Positions 37,786-48,098 of a DNA stretch of 64,000 nucleotides are shown here, piece by piece. The notes below the pieces were generated by a model. It was not told the DNA's origin, did not search any database, and saw nothing but the letters and a program-made list of their open reading frames with translations. The position numbers and the translations under genes were made by a program. The stretch lies in assembly GCF_001895205.1 (NCBI RefSeq), contig NZ_BDJF01000020.1:1-64000 (forward strand). Reading direction: 5' to 3'. Numbering within the stretch: the first letter of the stretch is position 1; each line of letters starts with the position of its first letter. The stretch is from Vibrio injensis (GTDB lineage Bacteria > Pseudomonadota > Gammaproteobacteria > Enterobacterales > Vibrionaceae).

Positions 37786-39039
37786 TTACTCCGGCAAAAT
37801 AGTTTCTAACGCCCAAAGGCTAGCCAACGATTCACGCTGACGAACAAGATGAATCTTATCGCCATCCACCATCACTTCTGCCGCTCGGGTTCGAGTATTG
37901 TAATTCGATGACATGGCAAACCCATACGCACCAGCAGAACGAACCGCCAACAAATCGCCTTGGGCCAACACTAACGGGCGATCTTTCCCTAAAAAGTCAC
38001 CCGTTTCGCATACTGGACCAACCAAATCATAAATAATGGCTTCACCTGCACGCGGTGCAACAGGCACAATATCTTGCCAAGCTTGATAGAGTGCAGGACG
38101 CATCAAATCATTCATTGCTGCATCAATAATGGCAAAGTTTTTATGTTCTGTATGTTTTAAGAACTCAACCCGCGTTAATAACACTCCAGCATTAGCTGCA
38201 ATGGCACGACCGGGTTCAAAAATCAGCTCTAAATGCGGATGCTTATGCAAACGAGCCAGCAGGGCTTTCGCGTAATCCCCCGGCTGAGGTGGACGCTCAT
38301 CACGATAGACAACCCCCAAACCACCACCGACATCCAAATGCGCGATAGTGATCCCTTCAGCAGCCAATTGGTCAATCAACGCCAGTAGCCGATCGGTAGC
38401 ATCAATGAATGGCTCAAGTGCCGTTAATTGAGATCCGATATGGCAGTCAATACCACGCACATGGATATGCTCTAGATTGTGCGCCAAACGATACACTTCC
38501 GGCGCACGCTCAAAGGCAATACCAAATTTATTGTCGCGCAGACCTGTCGAAATATAGGGGTGAGTATGCGCATCAACATCTGGGTTGATACGTAATGAGA
38601 CAGGGGCTTTAACACCAAGCTCCCCAGCCACTTGATTTAATAGCAGTAGTTCAGGTTCCGACTCAACATTAAAACACTTAATCTGCAGTGTCAGTGCGCG
38701 TTTCATCTCTGCCGCAGTTTTGCCAACACCAGAAAAAACCACATTACTTGGGTTACCCCCAGCCGCTAATACACGTTCTAACTCGCCACCCGAGACAATA
38801 TCAAATCCCGACCCTAGGCGAGCGAGGGTATTCAGTACGCCCAAATTGGAGTTCGCTTTCACCGCGTAACAGATCAAATGCGGGTGCGCACCAACAGATT
38901 GATCAAAAGCATGCCAATGACGCTCAAGTGTGGCTCTGGAATAAACGTATAACGGGGTGCCGTATTGCTCAGCTAACTGTGTGAGGGAGACGTTTTCTGC
39001 CCAAAGCTGACCATCTTCCTGATAATTAAAGTAATCCAA
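37786..39039 (-). CDS. lysA: Diaminopimelate decarboxylase
   Basis: 417-aa PLP enzyme that makes lysine from meso-DAP. PLP lysine in CYAVKANSNLGVL, the Gly-rich phosphate loop HLDVGGGLGV, EPGRAIAANAG and the substrate-binding region with GPVCETGDFL. DapF (its substrate supplier) is encoded next. No lysine riboswitch is seen in the short leader between lptM and lysA. Confidence 0.97.
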   Translation of the reverse strand: MDYFNYQEDGQLWAENVSLTQLAEQYGTPLYVYSRATLERHWHAFDQSVGAHPHLICYAVKANSNLGVLNTLARLGSGFDIVSGGELERVLAAGGNPSNVVFSGVGKTAAEMKRALTLQIKCFNVESEPELLLLNQVAGELGVKAPVSLRINPDVDAHTHPYISTGLRDNKFGIAFERAPEVYRLAHNLEHIHVRGIDCHIGSQLTALEPFIDATDRLLALIDQLAAEGITIAHLDVGGGLGVVYRDERPPQPGDYAKALLARLHKHPHLELIFEPGRAIAANAGVLLTRVEFLKHTEHKNFAIIDAAMNDLMRPALYQAWQDIVPVAPRAGEAIIYDLVGPVCETGDFLGKDRPLVLAQGDLLAVRSAGAYGFAMSSNYNTRTRAAEVMVDGDKIHLVRQRESLASLWALETILPE

Positions 39040-39069
39040 AATAATGTCCCTTAATCTAATGTCTTGAAT

Positions 39070-39186
39070 TTACTGATTCTGTTCACTCGGTTGAGCACGA
39101 TCAGGCGGATATAGCGGCCCCGTTTGTCCACACCCTGCTAACGCAAGAGCAGAGAACAAAAATAGAGTTGTGATGGCTGTTTTCAT
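39070..39186 (-). CDS. lptM: Small lipoprotein LptM (YifL)
   Basis: 38 aa: signal MKTAITTLFLFSALALAGC with lipobox LAGC, then GQTGPLYPPDRAQPSEQNQ. The CGxxGPLYxPP start of the mature protein is the LptM/YifL hallmark. LptM helps LptD mature in the outer membrane. I use the ATG at 39186; the frame extends upstream to 39300 but not as a signal peptide. SD is weak. It leads the lysA-dapF cluster as in E. coli. Confidence 0.92.
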   Translation of the reverse strand: MKTAITTLFLFSALALAGCGQTGPLYPPDRAQPSEQNQ

Positions 39187-39261
39187 TTTGCATATCGTTA
39201 TTATTGACTCAATGCTCTCTATAATCGCACCACAATCAGGAAAAGCAATAGCATAGACAGG

Positions 39262-39318
39262 ATGAACGAAACTGAATTTCCGCTCCAGCTTGAGCATCAA
39301 TCAAAATACAGCAGATAA
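39262..39318 (+). pseudogene. cyaY: cyaY (frataxin) N-terminal remnant
   Basis: An 18-codon ORF starts MNETEFPLQLEHQ and then stops. The first six residues match the CyaY start (MNDSEF/MNDTEF), and the place and orientation (divergent from lptM, convergent with cyaA) are exactly those of cyaY in E. coli. Only about 150 bp separate it from the end of cyaA, too little for the roughly 85 missing residues, and I find no frataxin motifs (INRQEP, GGYHF) in any frame. It looks like a deletion remnant. Confidence 0.6.
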
Positions 39319-39471
39319 ATCACGGGGAATCGGTATCAGTTGGGCTATATTAGCTAAAAAATTATACTTAACCGACCAGAGCCGATTCGATGGGCAATGA
39401 ATAACAAAAAGCTAGACATTCCAAATCCGTAGACATTGCTGATAGCAGAGCGAGAATCAACGTCAAGAGGA

Positions 39472-42000
39472 CTAAGCGTTGATCACTTTTGAAGGGCGAG
39501 AATAAACCGAGGAGTCATTACGATAAGGCACAACGTAGCTTTCTCCTTCTTCAGGATGAATGATTTGATAATACTGTGGCAGGTTAAAGTTAATTAATTT
39601 AGCCGCGATCTGATTATCATCTTTCACTGACGTGTAGAAGCTATTAACACTGTTGATCATCTCGTCTTTTTCACCACTACACTGATGATACACCTCGATC
39701 CGATTCGCTTCATCGAGTACGTAAATATTAAAGCCCTGCTCGGTATCCTCAAAAAAGAACTGCACCAATCCTTCACTGGCAAAACCATCCACTACATCGG
39801 GCAGTTGATAATCTTGCTCACGATCCAACATCAGTAATGGTGAACCTTTGAGTTTATTACTGGATATGCTGCGATAAAAATCGACAGAGTTTTCTAAGCG
39901 TTGCACTGAAACGCCTCGCCGCTCAAAAAATAGGCCATACATCTGCTTACCAATCCGCATCGCTTTAAACCGACGGCGTTTCTCTTGCTCAACGGGCTTT
40001 AGGCGTAAATCGATGCACTCGGCCAGTAATTGATAAATCAAATTACGCATCACACCACGCAAATGCTTGCTGTAACAAAAGACATCCACCGACTCTGGAG
40101 GAATCGCATCTTGGTGCATCTTACCTAATACGGTTTTCAGAGCATCCAATATCGCGGTTTCGCCCTTAAAGTGCAGGGTGCGTACTTCTTGCCAAGAGTT
40201 GCGATATACCAAATCAACACTGCCAACCAAACACTGCTGCTGCTCAGAAAAACTGAAAATATCTAAACGCTTAACATCAACCTTAAGCGACTTACCAGTT
40301 AACTGAGTCGTTGGATCGTTTTCAAAATTGATGAACATCGCCAGTTGGCTAATTTCACAAGGACTCGCCAGCGCCGCCATGGTCGGGCGACGTTTATGCA
40401 ATGAAAAGGTATTTCTTAAGTCGCTGACCATTTGATAAAACTTATCGAGGTCGAGATGCGCATCACGGACAACCGAATGCAAACGGGTCGATTCGGTAAT
40501 CAAGCCATTAAAAAAAGACCAAGCAACCAGTTTACTTAAATATTCATGATGATCTAAACAGCGCTGACCAATCATCCGCTCGGCCAGTGGCGGCTGTTTA
40601 TACAGATACCATCCTGAAGGGTTCGCTCGCCCCGAACGAACCTCGATAAAAGTCAGATCCGGCTCATGTAAATCTGGGGAGATCTGTGGATTAAGCAGCG
40701 TCACTTTGCCAGGCAGCACTTCAAACGCGGCATACAATTTACGCGCTAAAATAGAAATATCTTGTGGGCTGATCGCAGAAGTGATGTCATGACGACGCGC
40801 AAATTGAATCAAGTTACGGTAACTGAGCATCAACGCATCCAATAAGGCATGATGAACCGTTTTCACTTGCTCAACTTTCCAATGACGGCGGTTATCCAGT
40901 TGTTGAATCGTTGCCTCGTCCCATTGCCAATCTTGAACCATTTCAGTTAGGGCTTCTCGTCGCCAAGCAACAGATCCCGCCCCCGGTTCACGCGATAATT
41001 TCTCATGAGTTTTGAGATAAAAACAGCGACGAACTAAATCGAGTCGTGAACGGTCACCAATTCGCTCTAAATAGCGGGTGACTTTTTTCAACATCAAATA
41101 GTACGCATCCATCCCATACAGATCAGGCTCATGGGCAAAAAAACGTCGTTTAGTATCAATGCTGAGTAATTGAGTATGGGGATATTCCCAAGAGTAAGCT
41201 TCTAATAAAGTCGCTTTTAAGACCGACTTATACGGTGAGTCAATACTCTTATACAGTTGCCATAAATTGGCACCAAAATACTCTTCGGCAGGAATTCGGT
41301 TTAGGCGCCCAAAATCAATCCATTCACTGCAATCAATGTAGTGATTAGCACACAATAAATTGACGTATTCATCGTAACACTCCTCCATTTCCGGAGGTAC
41401 GATTTGCCACAATAAGCGCTTACCCGCCAGACGAACCGCAGAACGATAGAATTCATCCAACAACAAAAGGTGTTGAGAAGAACCGCAGTTCTCACCGGTC
41501 ATTTGATCCGATTGATTATGGCGAAAACGCTGTTCATCCATAATAAAGAAATTCGCTTCGACACCTTGGCTTTTTGCCCAATCGGTGATCAGCAAACATT
41601 TATTGCTTAATCGTTCACGCTGTTCGCAGCTCATGCTGGCCGCCACACATACCCAAATATCCAAATCACTTGAGGTACTTTGGCCAATCGATGACGTGCT
41701 ACCCATAGTGTATAAGCCTAAAATACTCGGCTGACTAGGTACGGGCAGTGTTGCTCCCAAAGCCAATTGCGTATCATCGATTAATTGTTGCTGAATCGGA
41801 TCTAGGTTAAAACACTCAATACCGTGTGGAACTTGCTGCTCAAAATAGCCGGGGATCAAAGGATGGTTGTAGTGCAGCAAAGCGGGGATCAGATGAAAAA
41901 CACGCTGACCTTGTAAATCCATAAGCGCCAGCGCACGCTCAGTGCGTTGCCGGTTAAGATTATCTAATCGCTGAATTAAGGTTTTTGTGTAAGCCTGCAA
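39472..42000 (-). CDS. cyaA: Class I adenylate cyclase
   Basis: 842 aa. The N-terminal catalytic half has the nucleotidyltransferase core GLYTMGSTSSIGQSTSSDLDIWVC (in part: GSTSSIGQSTSSDLD) typical of enterobacterial-type cyclases; the C-terminal half is the glucose-sensitive regulatory region. It makes cAMP for CRP. It is divergent from hemC, as in E. coli. A CRP-like site lies 65 bp upstream of the start. Confidence 0.96.
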   Translation of the reverse strand: MQAYTKTLIQRLDNLNRQRTERALALMDLQGQRVFHLIPALLHYNHPLIPGYFEQQVPHGIECFNLDPIQQQLIDDTQLALGATLPVPSQPSILGLYTMGSTSSIGQSTSSDLDIWVCVAASMSCEQRERLSNKCLLITDWAKSQGVEANFFIMDEQRFRHNQSDQMTGENCGSSQHLLLLDEFYRSAVRLAGKRLLWQIVPPEMEECYDEYVNLLCANHYIDCSEWIDFGRLNRIPAEEYFGANLWQLYKSIDSPYKSVLKATLLEAYSWEYPHTQLLSIDTKRRFFAHEPDLYGMDAYYLMLKKVTRYLERIGDRSRLDLVRRCFYLKTHEKLSREPGAGSVAWRREALTEMVQDWQWDEATIQQLDNRRHWKVEQVKTVHHALLDALMLSYRNLIQFARRHDITSAISPQDISILARKLYAAFEVLPGKVTLLNPQISPDLHEPDLTFIEVRSGRANPSGWYLYKQPPLAERMIGQRCLDHHEYLSKLVAWSFFNGLITESTRLHSVVRDAHLDLDKFYQMVSDLRNTFSLHKRRPTMAALASPCEISQLAMFINFENDPTTQLTGKSLKVDVKRLDIFSFSEQQQCLVGSVDLVYRNSWQEVRTLHFKGETAILDALKTVLGKMHQDAIPPESVDVFCYSKHLRGVMRNLIYQLLAECIDLRLKPVEQEKRRRFKAMRIGKQMYGLFFERRGVSVQRLENSVDFYRSISSNKLKGSPLLMLDREQDYQLPDVVDGFASEGLVQFFFEDTEQGFNIYVLDEANRIEVYHQCSGEKDEMINSVNSFYTSVKDDNQIAAKLINFNLPQYYQIIHPEEGESYVVPYRNDSSVYSRPSKVINA

Positions 42001-42413
42001 GGTTGGTTCCTTGGTTGAAACATTAACGCCCGCTTTGGATATGTTTTGTACGACAGACTAAACAAAACGTGATCAATTTAACACTTTAAATCCGCTGGGT
42101 AAAGCCATCTGCACTCTCTATCATACTAAAGTCGTAATTGATTTACCAAATCAATACCCTAGGGCATAAACGCGGCAGTACTAGTCATTTACTGTCTATT
42201 TTACTCGATATCGCCACAAACACCACTCAACTTGAAGATCCTCTCTCGTCAGCAAAGCAAGACTAAGTGCGATCCCAACGAGAAGCCCATCACACTATTT
42301 TCACTAAAAATCATCAATTTAGTCACAAATGAGCATCATCGCCATCTAGTATTAAAACTTTCCTGCGCACAATGTTAGGATGTCAGTATTGTTGACTGTT
42401 TATCGGGATTATC
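42001..42413. other. cyaA-hemC divergent intergenic region
   Basis: 413 bp with no gene. Besides the candidate CRP site I see no firm promoter or structured RNA. Both promoters should be here. Confidence 0.5.
42065..42086. promoter_or_regulatory. Candidate CRP site upstream of cyaA
   Basis: Core CGTGA-N6-TAACA (42068-42083) matches TGTGA-N6-TCACA at 8 of 10 positions. cyaA is CRP-repressed in E. coli, which makes it plausible. Confidence 0.4.
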
Positions 42414-43352
42414 ATGACTTCCACGCCTCCAATTCGTATTGCCACTCGGCAAAGCCCACTCGCTTTATGGCAAGCGCATTTTGTCAAAGATGCCTTGCAA
42501 GCCGCTCATCCACATTTAGAGGTAGAACTGGTGACCATGGTCACTCGTGGTGATGTGCTATTGGATACGCCTCTGGCCAAAGTCGGCGGAAAAGGCCTGT
42601 TTGTGAAAGAATTGGAAGTCGCGATGCTGGAAGGACGCGCTGATTTAGCCGTCCATTCGATGAAAGATGTGCCGGTGGATTTTCCTGACGGATTGGGGTT
42701 AGTCACGATTTGTCAACGTGAAGATCCTCGTGATGCTTTTGTCTCTAATCACTACCATTCACTGGCAGATCTACCTCATGGTGCGACTGTTGGGACTTGC
42801 AGCCTCCGCCGTCAATGTCAAATTAAGGAAGCGCGTCCTGATATTATCATTAAAGAATTACGGGGCAATGTAGGGACACGCCTAGCAAAATTAGACGCTG
42901 GGGAGTTTGATGCGATTGTCCTTGCCGCCGCAGGATTAAAACGTTTGGAGCTGGAACAACGTATCGCCAGTTTTATTTCCCCAGAACAATCGCTCCCAGC
43001 AGTCGGTCAAGGCGCTGTCGGTATCGAGTGTCGCCTCGATGACCAACGTCTCCTCACATTACTCGAACCCTTAAATCATGCCGACACCTATGATCGCGTG
43101 ATCTGCGAACGTGCAATGAACCTGACCTTACAAGGTGGCTGCCAAGTGCCTATCGGTAGTTACACCGAGTTAGACGGTGATCAGATCTGGTTACGTGCTT
43201 TGGTTGGCGAGCCAGATGGCTCACGGATCATCCGTGGTGAGATTCGTGGCCCACGCCAACAAGCTGAACGCCTTGGTGTTGAATTAGCTCAGCAACTGCT
43301 TGACCAAGGTGCGCGTGATATCCTCAATAAACTCTATGCTGACCACGAGTAA
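42414..43352 (+). CDS. hemC: Hydroxymethylbilane synthase (porphobilinogen deaminase)
   Basis: 312 aa. Condenses four porphobilinogens to hydroxymethylbilane. [14 protein letters not shown] at the N-terminus, the [15 protein letters not shown] and HSMKDVP blocks, and the dipyrromethane-cofactor cysteine Cys243 in QGGCQVPIG are all present. First gene of a four-gene operon, 3 bp from hemD. Confidence 0.97.
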   Translation: MTSTPPIRIATRQSPLALWQAHFVKDALQAAHPHLEVELVTMVTRGDVLLDTPLAKVGGKGLFVKELEVAMLEGRADLAVHSMKDVPVDFPDGLGLVTICQREDPRDAFVSNHYHSLADLPHGATVGTCSLRRQCQIKEARPDIIIKELRGNVGTRLAKLDAGEFDAIVLAAAGLKRLELEQRIASFISPEQSLPAVGQGAVGIECRLDDQRLLTLLEPLNHADTYDRVICERAMNLTLQGGCQVPIGSYTELDGDQIWLRALVGEPDGSRIIRGEIRGPRQQAERLGVELAQQLLDQGARDILNKLYADHE

Positions 43353-43355
43353 ACC

Positions 43356-44078
43356 ATGGCAATATTGGTCACCCGCCCAGATCAACAAGGCAAAGCACTG
43401 TGCCAATTACTCCAGCAGCATGGGCACCAAGCGCTACATCATCCGTTAATCCGTATCGAAGCCGGAACGGACTTAGCTTTGCTGAGCTCAGAACTGGTTG
43501 ACTATGAGGTGATTGTTGTCGCCAGCCAACACGCGGTCAGTTGGGTTGAACGCACGCTCCAAGCCGAGCACCTCTCGTGGCCTACTGCAGCTATTTATGT
43601 TGCCATTGGTCAAAAAACCGCACAGGTTTTAAGCAAAGCCTGTCAACAACTCGTACACTACCCCGAGATCAGTGATAGTGAACATCTTTTGGCGTTGCCA
43701 GCGCTACAATCGGTAGCCGGAAAACGCGTGGTGATCTGGCGTGGTAATGGCGGGCGAGAGTTAATTTACCAAACACTGCACCAACGAGGCGCTAACGTTG
43801 ATTACCGTGAAATGTACCAGCGACACCCCTTACCTTTTGACGGTGCAATGGCTTTAACACGTTGGCAAGCAGCCAATGTCGATACCTTAATCATTACCAG
43901 CGGTGAGCAGCTGGCGTTTTTTTGTTCACAACTGCCTCCTGAAGCTCATGCTTGGACAAGGAAATTACGCTTATTGGTCCCTAGTCAACGTATCGCTGAA
44001 CAAGCACGAGAATTAGGATTTCAACATATTGTGATAACAGGAAGTGCGGCAAACCGCGATTTAGTGGCGGCTGTTTAG
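43356..44078 (+). CDS. hemD: Uroporphyrinogen-III synthase
   Basis: 240 aa. Cyclises hydroxymethylbilane with ring-D inversion. Sequence is poorly conserved in this family; support comes from ILVTRP near the N-terminus, VASQHAV, GQKTAQVL, WRGNGGRELI and TSGEQLAFF, and from its fixed position after hemC. Confidence 0.94.
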   Translation: MAILVTRPDQQGKALCQLLQQHGHQALHHPLIRIEAGTDLALLSSELVDYEVIVVASQHAVSWVERTLQAEHLSWPTAAIYVAIGQKTAQVLSKACQQLVHYPEISDSEHLLALPALQSVAGKRVVIWRGNGGRELIYQTLHQRGANVDYREMYQRHPLPFDGAMALTRWQAANVDTLIITSGEQLAFFCSQLPPEAHAWTRKLRLLVPSQRIAEQARELGFQHIVITGSAANRDLVAAV

Positions 44079-44098
44079 CCTTAACACAGGATTTAGCC

Positions 44099-45301
44099 AT
44101 GACAGATAATAACCAACCCTCTCCACAAAAACCGGAACAGACTTCATCTCAATCTGGCGATCCGGTCGATACAAGCAGCAAAGCAAAAAAGACTGAGCGT
44201 AAGGCAGAATCAACGAGCCGCTCAAATCCGCCGCAAACTGTCAATCCGCCAACGAGCCCATCCGTTAATCGCCCAACGAACGGTGGTAGTACACTGGCCA
44301 CGATTGCGATTGTATTAACCGTACTGTTTGGTGGCGGTATCACTTTGCATATGCAACAGCAACGCGCCGACTATCAGGCGCAAATGCATGCGCTACGTGC
44401 AGAACTCAATCAAGCTCGCAACACCATCAATACTCAGCTTAGCGAAGCGAAAGAACAAGCGATTGGCGCAACTCGTGATATCGCGACTCAAGCTGAAACG
44501 TTACTTAACCAGCAAAAACAGAGTGTCGATAGTTTGCATCTCGCACTTGCCGAAATTCAAGGTCGACGTCCCAATGATTGGCTATTGGCAGAAGCCGACT
44601 ACTTAGTTAAATTGGCTGGACGCAAGCTGTATTTAGAGCGCGATATTGAAACGGCAACCCAGTTAGTCCAAGAAGCCGATTTACGTGTTGCTGAACTCAA
44701 TGACCCAAGCTTAACCTCACTGCGTCGAGCGCTAAGTTACGATATTGCTCAATTACAAGCCATGCCGATCATCGATAGAGACGGCTTAGTGCTGCGCCTG
44801 ATGAGCCTACAACAGCGTATCGACCGACTACCGCTCGCCAATGCACTATTGCCAGAGGAAGCTCAACCTAGCCAACCAACCGTTTCAGAAGATATTGCTG
44901 ATTGGAAAACCAATCTCCGTACCTCTTTACAAGCTTTTGCCGATAACTTTATTACCTTTCGCGTAAGAGATGGACAAGCGATACCGCTGTTATCACCACA
45001 GCAACATCTTTACCTTCGTGAAAACCTTAAAGCAAAATTAGATACTGCAATTAAAGCCGTCTATAGCGAACAGCAAGACATTTACACGCTCTCCCTTAAC
45101 ATGGCCCTAGAGTGGTCAAGGGATTACTTCAATCGATACGATCAACAGGTCAAAGCGTTTAACCTTAGTCTTGAGCAACTGGCAGAGCAACACATTCAGC
45201 TTGATACGCCTCAGCTCACGGCTCAACAGCCACTCTCAGATGTGATCCGTGAACGGTTACGTCGCTCTGTAGCACCAATAATGACGGAGGGACAACAATG
45301 A
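44099..45301 (+). CDS. hemX: HemX, membrane protein of the hem operon
   Basis: 400 aa. A low-complexity Ser/Pro/Thr cytoplasmic N-terminus (about 1-60), one membrane helix (about 64-82) and a periplasmic coiled-coil domain with DWLLAEADYLVKLAGRKL. It was once called a uroporphyrinogen methyltransferase but lacks those motifs; role unclear. Its stop codon overlaps the hemY start (ATGA). Confidence 0.92.
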   Translation: MTDNNQPSPQKPEQTSSQSGDPVDTSSKAKKTERKAESTSRSNPPQTVNPPTSPSVNRPTNGGSTLATIAIVLTVLFGGGITLHMQQQRADYQAQMHALRAELNQARNTINTQLSEAKEQAIGATRDIATQAETLLNQQKQSVDSLHLALAEIQGRRPNDWLLAEADYLVKLAGRKLYLERDIETATQLVQEADLRVAELNDPSLTSLRRALSYDIAQLQAMPIIDRDGLVLRLMSLQQRIDRLPLANALLPEEAQPSQPTVSEDIADWKTNLRTSLQAFADNFITFRVRDGQAIPLLSPQQHLYLRENLKAKLDTAIKAVYSEQQDIYTLSLNMALEWSRDYFNRYDQQVKAFNLSLEQLAEQHIQLDTPQLTAQQPLSDVIRERLRRSVAPIMTEGQQ

Positions 45302-46479
45302 TTCGTTTACTCTTTTTACTGGTTGTCCTCGGCCTTGGCTTATTTGTAGGTACCCAATACGCAGGCCAACAAGGTTATGTCTTAATTTCCATCGCTAATA
45401 CCAGCATCGAAATGAGCGTCACCACGCTGATCATTGTGATGGTCGCCTTACTGGCTGGACTATTTTTTCTTGAATATCTGATAAAAAAAATCCTTCGAGC
45501 CAGTAGCAGCACATGGAACTGGTTTACCATTCGTAAGCATCGTCGCTCTCGCCGTTACACCGACGAAGGCATGATTAAGCTGCTTGAAGGGGATTGGAAA
45601 CAAGCCGAGAAAAAAGTCACTCGCTGGGCGAATCATCATGATATGCCGCTACTCTGTTATTTGGCCGCGGCGGCGGCCGCTCATGCACAAGGCGAACAGC
45701 GTAAACGAGACGACTATTTGGCGTTAGCGGCCAAGCAGCCGAATGCCACTCTTGCGGTTGAATTAACTCGAGCCAAACAGTTATTAAGTGACCAAGCATG
45801 GCAAGCGGCTGTTGATATTCTGACTCGATTAGAACAGGCTTACCCTAATAACCTTTTAGTCTTAAAGCGCTTAAAGCAAGCCTATCTCGCCCTAGAGCAG
45901 TGGCAACCGCTACTGGCGTTGATTCCCAAACTCACTAAAAACCAATTAATCACTCCATCACAGGCTGATGCACTGACCTTACAAGCTCAACAAGCAATGC
46001 TCAGCGTTGTAGCAACACAAGGAGGCAGCGAAGGGTTATTGGCCTACTGGCAATCTCTCCCAAAAGCTCTTAAACACGAAACCCGTTTAATGGTTGAAGT
46101 GATTGAACAGTTATTACAGCGTCAAGCCGACCTAGCGGCGTTTAAATTACTCAAAGAGTGGCTAAATAAGCAGCCTACGACTGAGTTATATCGTTTTCTG
46201 CCTAAGTTAACGCTAAAAGATAAACAGCCGCTCATCGCCTTACTGCAAGACAAGCTACGTCGCGATAAAAATAATGCTGAAGCCCACAGCGCGCTAGGGC
46301 AAGTTCTGCTTCACGAGAAACAGTGGGCACAAGCTCAGCAGCACCTTGAACAAGCCCTATCACTTCGAGTAAATATTGAAGATTACGCCTGTTTAGCTCA
46401 AGCATTAGAGCAGCAAGATCGCCCACAAGCGGCGCACGATGTCAGTCGTAAAGCTTTATCCCTACTGACTACAGCTTAA
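45298..46479 (+). CDS. hemY: HemY, TPR protein of the hem operon
   Basis: 393 aa. Two N-terminal membrane helices (about 3-20 and 40-60) then TPR-like helical repeats, the last clear one near residues 330-365 (AHSALGQVLLHEKQWAQAQQHLEQAL, in part ALGQVLLHEKQW). This HemY is unrelated to protoporphyrinogen oxidase. Proposed to scaffold haem-synthesis enzymes; not proven here. Last gene of hemCDXY. Confidence 0.92.
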   Translation: MIRLLFLLVVLGLGLFVGTQYAGQQGYVLISIANTSIEMSVTTLIIVMVALLAGLFFLEYLIKKILRASSSTWNWFTIRKHRRSRRYTDEGMIKLLEGDWKQAEKKVTRWANHHDMPLLCYLAAAAAAHAQGEQRKRDDYLALAAKQPNATLAVELTRAKQLLSDQAWQAAVDILTRLEQAYPNNLLVLKRLKQAYLALEQWQPLLALIPKLTKNQLITPSQADALTLQAQQAMLSVVATQGGSEGLLAYWQSLPKALKHETRLMVEVIEQLLQRQADLAAFKLLKEWLNKQPTTELYRFLPKLTLKDKQPLIALLQDKLRRDKNNAEAHSALGQVLLHEKQWAQAQQHLEQALSLRVNIEDYACLAQALEQQDRPQAAHDVSRKALSLLTTA

Positions 46480-46482
46480 TCA

Positions 46483-46516
46483 AAAAAAGCGGTTCCTCTT
46501 ATCGACGAACCGCTTT
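46483..46516. terminator. Terminator between hemY and hemN
   Basis: Stem AAAGCGGTTC / GAACCGCTTT with an 11-nt loop. A run of seven A on the left gives T7 on the minus strand, so it is strong for hemN and weaker for hemY. Confidence 0.88.
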
Positions 46517-46541
46517 CTCTCTATTGTCTTTTTTGAACAAA

Positions 46542-47930
46542 TTAAATAACCCGAGAAAACTGCTGCTGGCGGGCACGCTGACGTAAATACTTGTCAAAAC
46601 ACATGCAAATATTGCGGATCAGTAATCGGCCACGTAAGGTGACACGGATAAAACGGGAATCAACCTCAACCAATTGATCATCAATAAAGGTTTGTAATAA
46701 CGCGAGATCTTGCTGGAAATAGTCATTAAAACGCAGCTTAAAATGCTGTTCTATTGCCTGTTTATCCAACTGAAAATTACAAATAAGTTGTTTAATGACT
46801 TCACGACGCAACAGATCATCACTGTCCAATGATACCCCTTTCCACAGCGCGTGACGCATTTCATCCACTTGCTGATAATAACGCTTCAGCTCTTTCTGAT
46901 TTTGGGCATACACATCGCCAACCATTGAAATGGCAGAGACACCAAATCCCAGCAAATCACAATCGCCCTGCGTGGTGTAACCTTGAAAATTACGATGTAA
47001 AACACCGTTACGTTGCGCCACGGCTAATTCATCATCGGGTAACGCAAAATGGTCCATGCCAATAAACTGATATCCCGCTTCAGTTAAAGTGCTAATGGTA
47101 TCTTGTAAAATAGCCATCTTTTCTTCTACCGATGGCAAGTCGTCAGATTGGATTTTCCGTTGCGCGGCAAACAACTCGGGCATATGAGCGTAGTTAAACA
47201 CCGACAAACGGCCTGGGCGCATCTCAATCACTTGCTGTAACGTCGCGTGGAAGCTGGCAACGGTCTGCTTGGGTAAACCGTAAATTAAATCGAGGTTGGT
47301 GGAGCGAAAACCCAGTTGCTTAGCGCGTGCCACTAAATCAACAATAAACTGTTCATCTTGTTCACGATTCACAGACTGCTGAACTTGTTTATCAAAATCC
47401 TGCACACCAATACTGATGCGATTAAAGCCCTCACTCCGCAGATGATCGAGTACCGACAGCTCAATTTCACGCGGATCGACTTCAATGCTGATCTCCGCTT
47501 CCGGCTGAAAATTAAACTCCGCCCGCAATAATGCCATTAATCGACTAATTTGAGCGTTAGTTAAAAACGTCGGCGTACCACCACCAAAATGCAATTGAGT
47601 AACAGGACGCGACAATAGTAATGGTGCACGTTGACGAATTTCGTGCTCCAGCACATCTAAGTACTCATCCGCTTTATGCGAGTGACGAGTAATAATTTTA
47701 TTGCAGCCACAGTAGTAACAAAGCTTGTGACAAAAAGGAATATGGATATATAGAGATAACGGCCGCTGTGGATAACGTGCACAAGCCATATCAAATTCAG
47801 CAATAGTGAACGCTTCGTGAAATTCCACCGCAGTTGGATAGGAAGTGTAACGCGGCCCCGAGTAGTTGTACTTGTCTAAAATGGTTTGATCCCAAACAAT
47901 CTGCTGACTGGGTACGACTGGCGACAACAT
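46542..47930 (-). CDS. hemN: Oxygen-independent coproporphyrinogen III dehydrogenase
   Basis: 462-aa radical-SAM enzyme that decarboxylates coproporphyrinogen III anaerobically. The [4Fe-4S] motif CHKLCYYCGC is present, preceded by LYIHIPF and followed by HFGGGTPTFL and GVQDFD. The ATG at 47930 is preceded by GGAAGAG; the longer frame to 47975 adds a non-family leader. I saw no clear FNR box in the 240 bp upstream. Confidence 0.96.
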   Translation of the reverse strand: MLSPVVPSQQIVWDQTILDKYNYSGPRYTSYPTAVEFHEAFTIAEFDMACARYPQRPLSLYIHIPFCHKLCYYCGCNKIITRHSHKADEYLDVLEHEIRQRAPLLLSRPVTQLHFGGGTPTFLTNAQISRLMALLRAEFNFQPEAEISIEVDPREIELSVLDHLRSEGFNRISIGVQDFDKQVQQSVNREQDEQFIVDLVARAKQLGFRSTNLDLIYGLPKQTVASFHATLQQVIEMRPGRLSVFNYAHMPELFAAQRKIQSDDLPSVEEKMAILQDTISTLTEAGYQFIGMDHFALPDDELAVAQRNGVLHRNFQGYTTQGDCDLLGFGVSAISMVGDVYAQNQKELKRYYQQVDEMRHALWKGVSLDSDDLLRREVIKQLICNFQLDKQAIEQHFKLRFNDYFQQDLALLQTFIDDQLVEVDSRFIRVTLRGRLLIRNICMCFDKYLRQRARQQQFSRVI

Positions 47931-48098
47931 AGTGACTCTTCCGTTATTGAACGTGGACTGATTATTCTGCCACACGACAAGGCATGGCGTCGGGAAGCAA
48001 AAGAAGATTTACCGATAAAATAGTCTAAATTGCTAGCCGGATCACTTCTTATTACTCGTTAAATGATGATGGAAGTGGGACTAGACCATTATCGGCAT

